Assembly (NCBI GenBank): GCA_947652605.1
Contig: OX393578.1
Span: 3,469,982 to 3,533,981, forward strand
Source: Elmis aenea
Taxonomy: Eukaryota; Arthropoda; Insecta; Coleoptera; Elmidae
Length of the DNA stretch: 64,000 nucleotides
Direction of reading: 5' to 3'
Shown in pieces: positions 9,291 to 22,159 of this stretch (its first letter is position 1; each line of letters begins with the position of its first letter). Position numbers and translations under genes: made by a program. The notes under the pieces were generated by a model. The model was given only the letters and a program-made list of their open reading frames with translations. It was not told the origin of the DNA and searched no databases.

Positions 9291-11955
9291 AATAAAAATT
9301 GGTACCTTTAGCCTTGTCAATTTTTTTTATAAGACATATTTAATGGTGGAATTAACGTGTGTTATATACAAGAAAATTATGAAAAGTGTATTCGGTATAG
9401 CAACTTTAATCAAACCTTTAAATCAGCACTCGTGTGCCATTCGCTTGTCACAAAGCATTTTTAAAGGTTGTGATAAAGTTAAGTTAATAATTAAAAAAAG
9501 AACTGTAATAAAAGACTTATAAGATAATCAACAGACATTTTTAAAGATAAAAACTAATGTATGCATATTACAGGGAGATTATATTTTTAACACGAATGTA
9601 AAGAATGTAATTATCTTGCAAAAAAAATTAATATAGCTTAAAATCTGCATAGGTAGTTGCCAATTGGAAATCGTTGATCCGTTTCAAGAATTTCTTGGAG
9701 AATAAGTGCATCCTTATTGGTACTTATTGCATCAAAAATATTTGCAAAATTCTTAATTTTTCCATTTCACAAAATATCTAAACATAAGCATTTTCTGTTG
9801 CTATATTTATGTGCTTCAATTTCAGTTAGAATTTGTAAATAATAAAATAAATTGGTTTCATTTTTCAATTTACAGAATGAAAAGCTTCTTCTCTCGTTTG
9901 CTTCGTCTAGTGTCGCTAAATATCAAGTAGCACATTGAAGCAACAAAAAAATACAAACGAGTTGGTAAATAAAGTGTCTAAATTAAGTCTATTTGGTCCA
10001 TTATACGAGAAGTCTTTAGTTCACTGGAACGTTATCGATTTTGAGAGCTTCTCGCCTCCTACGATGTCGAATACGAACGAGAATGAAGCCCCATCACGTC
10101 AAGTGATGTCCCAGACACATAGACACTCAGAAAGCACGATCTTGTTGCGTGTTTGTTTAGGCTGATGAGGCCTGTAGATCGTTGTAAATCAATTATTTTG
10201 CTATGCTGTCACGCCCTCAGCTTGATTTGATGATAAAATGCTGTCAGAAACGGCTTTTTTTATTATATTCAAATTGTGGAACGATATAAGCTTTGAATGA
10301 GTGTAAATATTATTTTAAGGAGTGAAAAACTGCGCCATTAAAATGATGACAAAACTCTTTTATATAGATAACGAAAAATGAATTGTAGATTCCAAAAATG
10401 TTATAAAATACAAGGGTTTTTTTATTTGAAAATCCAAATTTGGTGCCAATTCTGTATACCCTGTATAATCTATAAATTTAAAAAATGTATTTTATAAAAG
10501 TATTATGGACTATTTTCAATAAGGCAGCGGTAATTTTTGTCCAGGAATCAACACAAAATTAAATTTAACATTTCCACCTCGCCATCTTCAAGCCCAAGAG
10601 ATATTTAAATAAGGTTTTGTGCGAGGTTTAAACCAAAAAACGCCGAAATTGGGAGGTTAATAAAAAAGTTATGAACCACACAAACATTTCTGGCTTTCCA
10701 ACGAAGTGTACATTATTTGTTAACTTAATACCATCAAACGAATTGTTAAAAAAATATAATACTCTTACGATTTTGTAATCAGCACGAAAAACGTAATCTC
10801 TTTGATTGGATCAAGTTTTTAATCTATGTGTGCTGAGTTCACCTGAACATTTTTATTCAAAAGTCTGTCTGAAAGCCTGCACAAAAAGATAAGCTTAGTA
10901 GTGGTAGGAATATTAGATTTTTCTGTGAATGGTGAGGAAGTTTTGCTATTACTGCAAGCACAAATTTAGAAGCAGGACGTTCTAGTACACTAACGACCAA
11001 TGTTAGAGGAGGTCATAAGAGTTGTTAACACAAGTTTAATAACGTCAGGATATGTTGAAGGTGCTATAACTACGCCATGTTGTACCTCATAAAGAGCTGG
11101 ATATCTTGGCGATGAATGCATCCTGTCTTTGTCAAGGATACTTCAATGATCACGATAATTAACACGTTGACTGCCGTGAGTATTCATCTGCATACACATC
11201 ATATAGGGTCCTGGGCACCGCGTGTGTGTGTGTGTATAATAGAATACACGCCCATTCATTTTCAACTTTCTAGCCGTTTGTGTGTGAGAGGAGCTTACTT
11301 TACGTGGTTTTCAATAGGGATTCTTAGATATTTGTGCTTTTGTTCACTATCATATTAATGTCAAAGTGACATTTTAGATATTCAGTGTCATATTATAATT
11401 GAAATCAAAAGACAAAATGCGATTCTACTATGAGATTAAATGTTTTCGCCGTATTTAAAAAAATGAAGTTGATGATGTTTCTGAAGAGACAAAACGTTGT
11501 TGGAATGTTAATGTCATCTGAAAATATAAAGCATAGGAATTTGTCAAGGAGAAGTGCTTCCAGATGTAGGAAATAGGGCAAAAAAACTATTTTTTAAGTT
11601 TTTCTTGAATAACTTTTGAACTAAGACAGATATGAAAATTTTCTTTGCATGTATTTGATAAGCATCTAATTTCGCAACTTTGCCCTTATTTAACCGACCT
11701 CGTAGCTCTTACGATAAGCGAGATCCCCATGCATTTACTCGAATTTGGGATCATTAATAAAGTATTCGTTTGGAATTATTTTGTGAATGTCAAAAAAAAA
11801 CAGTTCTTGCTTCTTTTCACAAGCAGGACTTCCAAAAGTTCTTTGTTTACACCACTGATTAAATATTAATGGAACAATATTAAAGCTAATCACCTCTTAC
11901 CAGTCCAAAAGACCTAACTCAACTAACATTAATTATAAAGTATGTATAAGCGTAT
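9291..11955. other. unassigned sequence with a possible piggyBac-like end
   Basis: No gene is supported. At 11159 a TTAA followed by CACGTTGACTGCC resembles the termini of some insect piggyBac-like elements, but no partner end was found. A short (GT)n tract occurs at about 11220-11236. The open frames at 9935-10165 and 11116-11358 have no recognisable domain. Confidence 0.35.
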
Positions 11956-12029
11956 TATACCGGGATGCGCAAAAGTATGAAAACAGACAAATATCTAGCA
12001 TACTACTACAGATATAACAATGAAATTTT
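11956..12029 (+). repeat. about 70-bp terminal-repeat-like sequence, left copy
   Basis: The block starting GGGATGCGCAAAAGTATG and running to CAATGAAATTTT matches the reverse complement of 16141-16212 with only a few differences. Similarity stops abruptly inside both copies, which is how terminal inverted repeats of one element behave. A 4.26-kb transposon spanning both is therefore possible, but two independent solo copies cannot be excluded. Confidence 0.7.
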
Positions 12030-13369
12030 CCAGATAGAATCAAAATTACTTTCCTTTTTTTCAAAACGCATTGTTGAAAATGTTAGAGGCACGTATTTTA
12101 GTTAAGAATTTTGAGTGTGTTTACTTTTAAATTGTAATGACATTGAAAAGTTCAATATTTAAAATTTCCTGAAAAACTTCCGAATCGACTTTTCTTTGCG
12201 TTCCGGCAGGAAAAAACTCCTTATCATGAGCATCTACTTATACCTTGTTATTTTTATTTATTCCCATATTTATCCAAGGAAAATCGTCTTAACTTGAAAG
12301 GTTTTATATTGTTTTCGTTGCTTGCTCAACAGTTTTTATTTTGTTTGTTGTTGTATAAAATTGCTTTATCACAGACACTTCAAGCCTCATCCTGACACAT
12401 CCTTTGACTATTTTGTTCACGAGCATGATGTAGATAAAAAAAAGGGTGCGATAGAATACTAAGGTAACGGTTATGATTGGCGCTTTTTCCAGCAGAGAGA
12501 CAAAAAAATCTAATCTTTTATTATCCTCTTCGTATGCTCTTCCAGTGAAAGGATAAAAATGATGAGGATTAAATTTTATTCAACCTGTAGCCATATTTCA
12601 AACTTTTTTAATATTTAACGAAAACTAAAACCGCATTCTAAATCTCCTCTTCCAGGAAATTCAATATTAATTTTTGTTGCTTTAGCACAAAGGTCAGACG
12701 CAAATTGTTTCTTTGGTAATGTTAATCTGTTTAGTGGAAAATGACACAAAGGGATGAGCCGGCATTGTTTTATTTTATCACGTAAGTCTACGCGAGACCA
12801 CTTTGTTTAATGAGGTTCCTCAAATCGTTTTAGCGGCCAGTTATATTTCAGTGGTACGAATATGGCGATATTATTTCGTGTTTACAGTTGAAATGGGAAT
12901 ATTATCAGAAAAATATGCATTTAAGTGGTATACCGAAATTGATTACGTGAGATAACAGTAAATACTAAGGAATAATTCATCGAAAAATTTGTAAGATTGA
13001 ATATTTTAGCTACAGGAAAAAAGCAAATTACATGAAAAATAAAGCATTTTAATCGAAAATGCAGTTGTGTTTTGTATTATAACGATTTTCCATGAACCAG
13101 TTCAAAGCAGTCTCCCAAAATATTTGAATTATTTAAGCGTTTAAATTTATTAATACAATCAAATTAAAAAGCAATGATATTTTAACAAGAATCTCTTATA
13201 GAAAAGCTTGATAACACTGCTTTTCAAAATTGGCTTGACGGTTTCACCTACAAACCACCGATTTTTTTCAGGCGTGGAGTCAAAAAACCGCCAGAACGTT
13301 GGAATTAAATCGTTTACAATCCAGGAGAGTAGGTCATTGACAAGTTAAAATATATAATTCGTTAGGCTT
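12030..13369. other. unassigned A+T-rich sequence
   Basis: No coding or repeat feature was recognised. If the paired repeats at 11956 and 16141 are ends of one element, this would be its interior, but no transposase is visible. Confidence 0.35.
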
Positions 13370-13640
13370 AGAATGTAAGGCAGCAGGGAGCGATGAAATA
13401 GTACCAGAATTTATAAAATCGGGAGGAGAAATAATGGAAAAATGGATAATAACAAGATAAAATATGTGAAGAATGGGAGAAAGTGTAATTAACCACTATA
13501 TAAACAATACTTTCTTCATACTACGTATGGCGAAAGTAAAAAGGAAGCAAAAGTAAATGCAAAAATTATAGAGCTATTTGTCTGGCATCAATATTATATA
13601 AAATGTACATAAAAATATTAGAGGGAAAACTATGAAATGA
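13370..13640 (+). mobile_element. LINE reverse-transcriptase fragment, heavily frameshifted
   Basis: Reading across frames gives KAAGSDEIVPEFIKSGGE, then ICEEWE, then NYRAICLASILYKMY. These are the consecutive blocks at the start of a LINE reverse-transcriptase domain: the A-G-x-D-x-I/V-P element followed by the N-Y-R-x-I-x-L block. Frames change at least three times and stops intervene, so this is an old dead fragment. It is too short to assign to a clade, though the wording resembles RTE-like elements. Confidence 0.7.
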
Positions 13641-16140
13641 AATGAAAAAAAAGTGAAGTGGAAAAAAAGACGCCGTAAGCAAAGGGTGATAGAAGAAGAA
13701 GTTTAAAATGTATGCAGGGGTTTGTGAACGATCAAAATCACTAAAGAGTGTTGTATTCAATTTATTTACAATCATAAAACGTTCTCACACGTGATTAAAA
13801 AGGGTTAAGCTTGAAATTAATATGAAGTAGCAATTAATTTTATTGGTTTTCGTAAAAAAATGTTGTGTGTGTTTTTTGGACAAAAACTGAATTGGTTCAA
13901 TTAAAACGTCCGTAAACTGTCGCGCTTATAAAAATAAATAAAATAGCGTAGAAATTTATTAAACCGGAAGCCCCGGATATACAGGACACGCTTTTGTTCG
14001 AGAGCTGCATTACAGAATATAAGCCTTTTCAAATCCTGAACGCAAAGAAAACTCGTTCGATATAACCAGAAGAGGAACATGAGGTTTATCTTGTTAGAAA
14101 AACTTCCCTAATACGTTCTTGTATTGAAAACTCGGCACTGCCTTATGTACAACGTGCGAAGGTTGAAACTATTTCATCTCGACGGATCTTATTACGACAT
14201 CACACACGGTAATGGAGTTTGCATTCCGCTGATACTAAAACGTGTCTACAGAAACGAAAAGCGAAAGCTCGGCTCTTTTCGGGTTTCCCCTTTAAAAAGT
14301 TTTAATAACCGCGTGTCAGACGGCGTGTTTCAAAAATTCGCCCGCTAAACAAAAACACAAAAGTACTTTCGTACGTTAAAACACATTTTCTGCTTTTTAT
14401 TTGCTGTTTAAATTTTGCATTCGTTTATATATTCCATTTTTTTGATTTTATTCGGTGGGAATAAAACGCGAACTTGGGTCTTCTTTATCTTGTGGTGTCT
14501 GATCTGTGTCATGTGTGATAGATGGTGCATATATTCCTATACGCATTCGATCCGCCCCATTCAATATACCGTAAACCTGGTTATTGGTTAGAAACATAAT
14601 CTTATCCAGGAAACATAAGACATAAATATTCTGATAACTTTATATGTAGTCAAGTATCTGTATCGTTTATTCAGGTTTTTCTTTTTTATGTGCATCGTTG
14701 GTTTTATTATATATCGACAAATACATTTCTAAACCAATGCAAATATGTAATAATATACCAAGGAAAAAATATTATCTTGATTATATTTAATAATAAAGAA
14801 ATACAAATGAAAGTACAATTATTCTATAACAATTAATAAATATCCTAGCAACAATGCATCACTCTAAAAATCTATTGTATGTATATCATTCCATTGCGTA
14901 CAACCAGACGATAAAGTAACACTTCTTGATAAAAAGTAACGCGACACCAAAACTTTAGCTATTAAAATTGTTTACACGTCCTGTATATTAAAATAATAAA
15001 TTTCGAACAGGTTTTTCATAGTTCAGATTCAAAATTTTGGAAAAAAAGGTGTGATTATCTGATAACTTATCTCTCATTTTAAGTGAAATTTTAAACAGCC
15101 CCATAACCTAAAACCATTATTTTAAAATATGCATAGTGGCATAAGCTATAACCGACTATCGATAATAATTTTGTATGTATTAAAATTTTAATGTTTCATT
15201 TAATACTTTTCACGATAATCATCCTTTTTAACTGGTATTTTAGTAGCAAAAACATAAACGAATCCAACAAATAGATCAGTTTAATAGTATTTACCACATA
15301 ACTTATTTAATTGCTTGGTTTTAACTGAGCTTTTTGGATTGTTTTAGTACCTATGCCATTTTCATCAGAAATTTTTATTGTGTATTGGATTTCCTCTTCG
15401 AACCCCATATATTTTTATTGCTGTTTGTAACACAACCCAAGTCTCCTGCTCACAATCTACCTCTGATTGTTGAAAGCTCCGGTGAAGCCTAATTTTTGCA
15501 GGTTTGCGAGCTTTTATCGACCACCGCGAAATATGCGCATGACGAGGGCCAAAGCCATCCATAGGTTAAAGAGATCATTTATACCAGGTGTTGATCTAGA
15601 TATCGCGACAAATACAAAGTACTTTGAAACATATTTACCCCAGTTTTATAATGAAAATTTTTCGGAAGTTCGCTTGTAAAAATTGATTTTAGTTGTGCTG
15701 TAGAAAGATTATTTTACCAAGAAAGGCAACATTTGCTTCAAAGAAGTGCTACAAAGCTTGTTTAAGGCCACAAGTAAAACAAAAGCATAGATACAATATC
15801 TGTAAAAAATGCTTCGATTTTTAAAATCTGTCTACAAACAAAAAATTTGAAAAATTCGAGTGGAAAAGATAATATTATAACTTTCTTGTTTTTATCTTTC
15901 AATTGTTTCAAAAAAAACGTCAATTTTGCGGAAACGGTTAACTTTAGAACTTTAGATTAGACCCATATAACCTCTTAGATTTTTTAAAGTAAACTTTAAG
16001 AGGAATCCAAAAATGTAATAATATAAAGGGTGTTCTATTTAAAATTTCAAAGGTTGAGTCTGTTTTCGGTAAAACAGGAAGTCGTATTGCAACCTTAATA
16101 GTTTTATCAAATCCGAAAAATACCGTTACGCTCAGTTACA
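13641..16140. other. unassigned sequence including a less A+T-rich island
   Basis: No gene was recognised. The interval about 14010-14350 is visibly richer in G+C than its surroundings and holds a 74-codon frame (14124-14348) without known motifs. A second such patch at about 15420-15600 has overlapping frames on both strands. Neither has convincing splice sites or a recognisable domain. They could be conserved non-coding elements. Confidence 0.35.
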
Positions 16141-16212
16141 AAATTTCATTGTTATATCTGCAATAGTATTCTAGATATTTGTCTGTTTCCATACTTTTGC
16201 GCATCTCTGTAT
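16141..16212 (-). repeat. about 70-bp terminal-repeat-like sequence, right copy
   Basis: Reverse-complement partner of 11956-12029, ending GCGCATCTCTGTATA. The outer ends are both close to the TACAGGGA type common to many insect transposons. Interior similarity to the left copy ends after CATTGAAATTTT-equivalent bases. Confidence 0.7.
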
Positions 16213-16798
16213 ATTTGTATAATGTTATTTCAGTTTTCTGCACATATAATACAAACAAAGAGTGCAACAAAATATTTAATGCAAAATCATCCGTGATATT
16301 AATATTTTTGATCGTTACTGCATTAATCTCGATCTAAAATAAACAACATACGTACCACAGTGATTTTAAACTTTAATCATTTAATTAACTAATTAAAAAC
16401 TGCAGTTCAGTTACAACACAATTATTTGCCCTAGTTTAATTTGCGTAAATTGCTATTAATTAGATATTTTGTACAATGCTGCAAAACAAAGTTTATGATG
16501 CAAATGAGCAGTGTTGGTGCGAAATTTAGTATTAATGGCGTTGGACACGATATGGTGCATATTACTGGCGGCTATACGGATAGTCCGTTTGCTTTGATAT
16601 CAGAAGTTTCCTAGTTTAAATGCATCCAGAGGCTATAAGGCCCATCTAACAGTCTGACCGAAATAATAATAAATGACAGTGCCGCTAACCTAATTTTGCG
16701 AACAGGGTTAATGGCGAATTCAGTAGACAAACTTGGCGTCATTTGGAAATTCGTTTAAGATAGGCAAAGGTTACAAAGCAAATATTTTAAACAATGGA
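16213..16798. other. unassigned sequence
   Basis: No gene or element was found. The part from about 16540 to 16780 is less A+T-rich than its neighbours but has no long frame on either strand. Confidence 0.35.
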
Positions 16799-17199
16799 CT
16801 TTAAACCAGGGTTGGCTGCCCACTGGGTAACCCAATAAAACCCACAATAAAACCCAAGTGGGTTTAATTGGGGAAAACCCGCCCGGGTTTTTTTAGATTA
16901 TATGTTTATTATATTAAATTTAAATATTTTTTTTTAAATAGGCATATAATATAGATACCCATAATTTAATCATTTTATACTTTTATATATATATGTAATT
17001 CATTATACATATAATTAGAAACAGTGAAAAATAAATATTGATGTAATTTTTAGTAAATTATTTATTTAAGACAGATCAATTTATATATAATAAAAAATAA
17101 AGTTATATGTAACTTACATTATATTATTTATTTATATAATATCTACTAATGTACAAATAATTTATTAAACATACCTATAGTATGCATATATTAATAAAA

Positions 17200-17420
17200 T
17201 ATGATGGAAAATGCAGATAGAGAGAAAATATAAATAGAGGAAGACCAAGAATAAAATGGGAAAAAGAAGTGAGGAAGAAACTAGAAGAAAAAGGAGTCAG
17301 CTGGAGAGATGTGCCACAATTAGCTAACCATGGGAAGGAGTGGAGAAACATAACGCAGGAATGGAAAAGCATACCTCGACACCGAAAGGTACAAGAGGAA
17401 TCGATTAAGAAGAAGAAGAT
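17200..17420 (+). mobile_element. RTE-like LINE 3' end nested in hAT
   Basis: The plus-strand reading gives NRGRPRIKWEKEVRKKLEEK, GVSWRDVPQLANHGKEWRN and KSIPRHRKVQEE, ending in an AAG tract. It is the same 3' end as the minus-strand LINE at 1085-2167, heavily 5'-truncated. It has the unoccupied version of the site that a hAT element hit in that copy. Lying inside the 16807-18889 hAT, it must be younger than that insertion. Confidence 0.88.
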
Positions 17421-17495
17421 AGTTCAAATAGAATAATAAATTTGATATTTAAAGTAAAACATAATTTTAATAATACCAACTATAACTATTAATTG

Positions 17496-18122
17496 TTACC
17501 AATCTGCTGGTTCTAACATTAAGTATCTGTATATCTGGACTAGTTTCAGGGCTTTTTCGAACCCTAGTTTATTTCTTAGTTTATTCCAGCTCAGGCCATA
17601 TGTGGAAAATATGCGTTCAATTGATGCAGAACTCGCAGGACAATTGTGCAGCGAAATAAAAAAATCGCAAAAATCCATGGGCAATTTTGTGTTTTTTGCA
17701 CTTTTAACTTTTAATATCTTTCACCATTTTGAAGCACTAAATTTATCGATCACATCGCGGTGAAACATCGATTTTGGGAAGTAATCAGTATCTTGAATTT
17801 TAAACGCTAAAAAATAAGTCAGGAAATTTGGATGTTTTTTCATCAGCCATTCTTCTGCAATGAGTTCATCTTCGCTGCTTAGTGATTTTCCCAAATAATT
17901 TGGGTCCATAATATTTGCTAAGTAATGTGCCGGTGTTAATGCACTCTGCATTCGTTTTTTAATTAATGGTTTGATTTTTGGCGTTGATAGTATTTCATTA
18001 TTTATTAAACCGTACCAAATTTCAACGGCAATAGACAAAGAAACATTAACATTTTGTAATGCATCTAAAGCTTTTGATAAGATTGAAAACATCTGTAAAA
18101 TATTGCAGGCATCCGAAAACAA
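17496..18122 (-). pseudogene. hAT transposase C-terminal region with one stop
   Basis: Two stacked frames (18122-17721 and 17684-17496) are in the same phase, separated by a single in-frame TGA at 17723-17721. The upstream part includes LTPAHYLANIMDPNYLGKSL, the region preceding the dimerisation domain. The downstream part has the hAT signature NCPASSASIERIFSTYGL followed by WNKLRNKLGFEKALKLV, equivalent to the P-x-S-x-x-x-E-R-x-F-S dimerisation motif. The N-terminal half (BED zinc finger and early catalytic residues) is not found before the next stop above 18122. It is a decayed transposase, with the stop probably arising by point mutation of a Trp codon. Confidence 0.85.
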
Positions 18123-19045
18123 TCCACCATTAGATATTTAGTTATTTACGAATGCTATTATCGCATTCGGAATAATGTTCAGATCTAATTATAATTACTT
18201 TAAAACAAAACCTGTCATATAGGTTCACACATATTAGTATAATAGGCTTACCTAATTCAGGTAGAAGTCACCTTTTGTATATAATTTTAAATTACTTATT
18301 GCTAGAATCGTTTACAGTTAATACCAGGTAAAGCTTCACAGGCAACAATCTTTAAGGTTGTCACAATATGATTCGTACAAAACGACAAAAGAATGTTTGG
18401 GATCAAAAATATTTACAACTTTTGTAATATAACTTTTCTGCTATATCTCATAGCCACAGAGAAAAATTCATCTAAAAAAAGTTAAAAGTTCTCAATAGCG
18501 AGCGTCGAATTCTGGACACCCTGTATATGAAGCTAGACATTTGAAAACAGATTGTCCTTAAAAACGTTTTATTTCGGTCGCAAACATTCAATTTATGCAA
18601 ACATTTGCGAAGGCATACGTTGTGGGACAGCCGTAAGTACATTGCGATGTATAGTGAATGCAAACAAATACATTTTTGTGTGATACATTTTTTTTAAATG
18701 TATTAAATACATCTATTTACCCGCTTTCTGGTGAAACAATCTAGTTACCCTACATACATAATAGTATATTTAGTTTGTACGATTATCACTTTAAAAAACC
18801 AATAAAACCCAATAAAACCCGGATTTACGACCCAATAAAACCCAGCCCACTGGGTTTTATTGATTAAACCAGGGTTTTTGCCAACCCTGCTTTAAACAGC
18901 TATGTTTTAAAGACTTTCTAATATTTATCCCTTGATTACATATTTCGGCAAAAACTTGCTTCCAAATTATATATATAAATATAATCTGTTACATTTCTAC
19001 CCTAAGGTGTAAGGTATTTGTAATATTACTGATTACAGCTCATGA

Positions 19046-19640
19046 TTAACTAAGGTGTACGAATTTCGTCCATTCCTTTTTGTTCTTCTTCATTCTTGTT
19101 GCCTCTGTCCAGTTCTTATTTCGTTCCTTTAAAACCAACGCCACTTCATCATTCCATGTTTTCTTCGGTCTCCCCTTTCCTCTTTTATTCTGTACTTTTG
19201 CCTCCCATATCTGTTTTACTTGTCTTTTTTGCTGCATTCGATTGATGTGTCTAAACCATTTCAGCTGGTTTCTCTTGATTACACTATGTACTGATTCTAT
19301 ATCTAGTTCTTCTCTGATCTGCTCATTTCTTATTCTGTCTCTACGTGTGACGCCCTTTACTGCTCTTAAGTATTTCGTCAGCATAGCTTGTAATCTGCTT
19401 CTCTGTGACTGGTTTAATACCCAACTCTCACTTCCATACACCAGGGTTGGTATGAATACTGGCTTGTAAATAGTTATTTTTGTTTTCCTGCTTATTTCTC
19501 TTTTTCTGATTACCGATCTATTCATACTATTTATCCTTTATTTTATCTCATTCTCTATGTTACCTTGTCTCTCTATCCAAATTCCCAAATATTTATACTC
19601 TTCCAACTGTTCTATTTTTTCCTGGTTCAGTTCTATGTTA
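19046..19640 (-). mobile_element. RTE-like LINE fragment with 159-codon frame
   Basis: The minus-strand frame 19525-19046 is the C-terminal end of a LINE reverse-transcriptase protein. TIYKPVFIPTLVYGSESW is followed by LTKYLRAVKGVTRRDRIR, LKWFRHINRMQQKRQVKQIW and RGKGRPKKTWNDEVALVL, ending in a natural stop. The part up to about 19640 is nearly the same as 59925-60190, so these are two copies of one subfamily; here everything upstream has been lost. Its C-terminal frame is unbroken, which suggests a fairly recent insertion. The plus-strand frame 19080-19469 is an antisense shadow. Confidence 0.88.
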
Positions 19641-22155
19641 AGTTACGTATTTAAATTACGTATTACAAATTATTTTTCAACCAAGATTCGAAGTAGCTTG
19701 TGATTAAGCGTTAAACAGTCTAATATATCGTTTACCGGGACATGTTATTTCTTTACAAAGCATCAATATACATCATTTGAAACGTGTTTCTACAAGACAA
19801 ACTACTTGAACGGACGAAGTGTCCACACTTCCTCTGTGTGAACCGTTTGATAAAGCGACTGTCGTCCGACAAAGTGGGTTTGGGAATATCCAAGAGTAGC
19901 TACTATAGATCCACTTATACGAAATAGATTGATACGAATACAGTGGCGAGGTATTTGGAGATCTTAGTCGGCCATGAAAAAGTGCGCAGCGACGCTAACA
20001 GCCTACTATGCAAAGCTGTCATACCCAACCACTTAAAGACAAGAACACATTGTTCTCGGGACAATGCGTTTTGATTTAATATCCGTTTCGTGTCTTTATC
20101 AGATCCTAAGATGGGATTTAAGGAAGGATTAAATTCAAGTGAAGGGTTAATCGCAAAGTGCAATGAAGTAAATATCATTCATTAACATATTTAATTGGAT
20201 TAGTCTTTCGCAAATTCAAATAACAGAAGCATTTCTTATTGAATATACAGACAAAAAGCCAAACAAATTGGTGGAGGTACCAGGTAACCAAATTAAGAAG
20301 GACAAATTAAATAATAATTTTGTTTTTAGAGCAGATACAAAAAAGTTTTCAATACAAAAGTTGTTTGCCATCACAATTTGCACAACGTGCAGATATTTTT
20401 AAATATACCGAGTGTTTAAATTACGTGGAACAACATAAAACTTTGTTATTTTAAATACAACACTCTGTATATTTTTATGTTTTCTTTACAAAACATTAAG
20501 CATGTCCTATACTAATTAATACTTCTCCAGATATTTCGACTTTCATATTTTTTCCGAAAAACAGCGCAAATTATTTAATATCTCTGTTATTAAAGAAGAT
20601 ACTAACAAAATGTTGTGCAAAAGTACCAACTGCATTTTTGTGTATCCAATACCTAGGTACGACTTAAAAGTTTTTTGATTCCTAAAATATATTCACCGCT
20701 ACAAATAAATTGCTTTATATGTTGCATTTTTTACAAAACTGTGTTAGATTAACCATCAAAAGTTTTGGCTTTTTTTAAATAAAAACTTTTAGTTTAGCAC
20801 GCAAATGTTATTGCGTTATTTAGTATGTCACAGCCCAGTATCACATGACATTTAAAGCTTTTGGGTAGCAATAATAGGATATATTCGCAATCAGTGGCTT
20901 TAACATGGTGTATCACATTAAACTCGGCCATTAATACATGTAATGCTTATAAGCATCTAATTAACTGCATGCACAGCAAAACAAGTACAGAATGCATTAC
21001 TTGTAGTGAAATATTTGGAGGTGGAAGTACAATGTTGTTGTTATAGGACACTTTATTTTATTGTCTGTTTAAAGTTGTTTTTTGGAAAGCCAATTCCAAT
21101 TTTATTATTATGATCCATTTTGATAAGACAATTATTATTACACCGGTTTCAATTTTAAGGGAGATCTTGTATACAATTCTTTACAGAGTTACCTATAAAT
21201 CGTTACACATACTATTGATAGTTATTTTATTATTATTAGATGTGAATCGTGTGGTGGCGTCTTAGGCGGGATTAAAAGTGTCTACTGGCAAGTTGGCTGG
21301 ACGTCCTCTTAACTTGACAGATAACCGCAGTGTGGTCACTTCTGTGAAACCGCTCGATCATTTCAAAACCCTAATGTGAGCCAGGTTTGACAACAGACTG
21401 TAAATAGTCCAGTGTAACCGATCTTAAGATAAAGAAATCCGTTTAACCTAAATTTTAAGTGTTCATAAAGACATTTTAGTAGACTTTGTAAACGTTTAAA
21501 AGAACGAAGAGAGGCGTTTTTAAACAGTATGATAAAAAATAAATTTAATCTTAGTTAAGCAAACACTTCACGAAAATACTTCTGCAAAAGAGAATTACCT
21601 TAAAAAAATGACTGTCCTGTTCTTGGAATTCCTTTGAATTATGCCCCTAGAGTTTTAAGGAGTACTTTATATTCGTTCTTATAATCGCACTTAAAATGAG
21701 TTATGGGCTAGACACAAAATTTTCTGCTCTTTACCAAGAGGTACACGCGTTAAAAAAATTACAAGGGCAGTTTTATTAATGTATTACGAAAGTAGATGAT
21801 AAACAGCGCCCAAGTCGTAGCGGGATCGTTTTATCAAATCCCCAATTTTCCTGCTTCAAAGGTTTAAGGGACGCCCTCGTTAACATAACTTGCCTTCTTG
21901 TGTACAATTAATTTTGGCGCTTAAATGACAATTTGATTATGGTTTAAATGGCAGTTTCAGGACTTTTTATTGTCTCTTTGTCCTTTAGAAGTTACAAGAG
22001 GCAATGTTAACATGTCGCATGAGCAGTTTTTTAAATTTCGAGTTACTTAGGAGTTTAAATTTCAACCTGCTTAAAAGTATTGTTAAAAACTTGCTCTATA
22101 ATTTTAAATAAATTACTTTTTTCATTATCACGTCTTTAATTAGTTAGCTGGACAT
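19641..22155. other. unassigned sequence
   Basis: No gene or element was recognised. The frame 19915-20178 (minus) has no known motif. The interval at about 21240-21420 is less A+T-rich than its surroundings but shows no long frame. Confidence 0.4.
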
Positions 22156-22159
22156 TGTT

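Larger units (their letters stand above)
16807..18889 (-). mobile_element. 2.1-kb hAT transposon, decayed
   Basis: The ends are CAGGGTTGGC (16807-16816) and its exact complement GCCAACCCTG (18880-18889). The perfect 8-bp target duplication is CTTTAAAC (16799-16806 and 18890-18897). AATAAAACCC repeats cluster next to both termini. The minus strand carries the C-terminal third of a hAT transposase (17496-18122). A 3' LINE fragment (about 17200-17420) has landed between the transposase and the left end. The rest of the interior is very A+T-rich and non-coding, and the N-terminal BED finger and the first catalytic residues are not recognisable. Confidence 0.93.

Noticed and set aside
9935..10165. 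Exon after TTTCAATTTACAG near 9876
   Set aside because: An acceptor-like site and a mildly G+C-richer frame exist, but stops occur in the spliced frame and no domain is recognisable.
19080..19469. 129-codon plus-strand hydrophobic protein
   Set aside because: Exact antisense of the LINE frame at 19046-19525, which has a clear reverse-transcriptase C-terminus.
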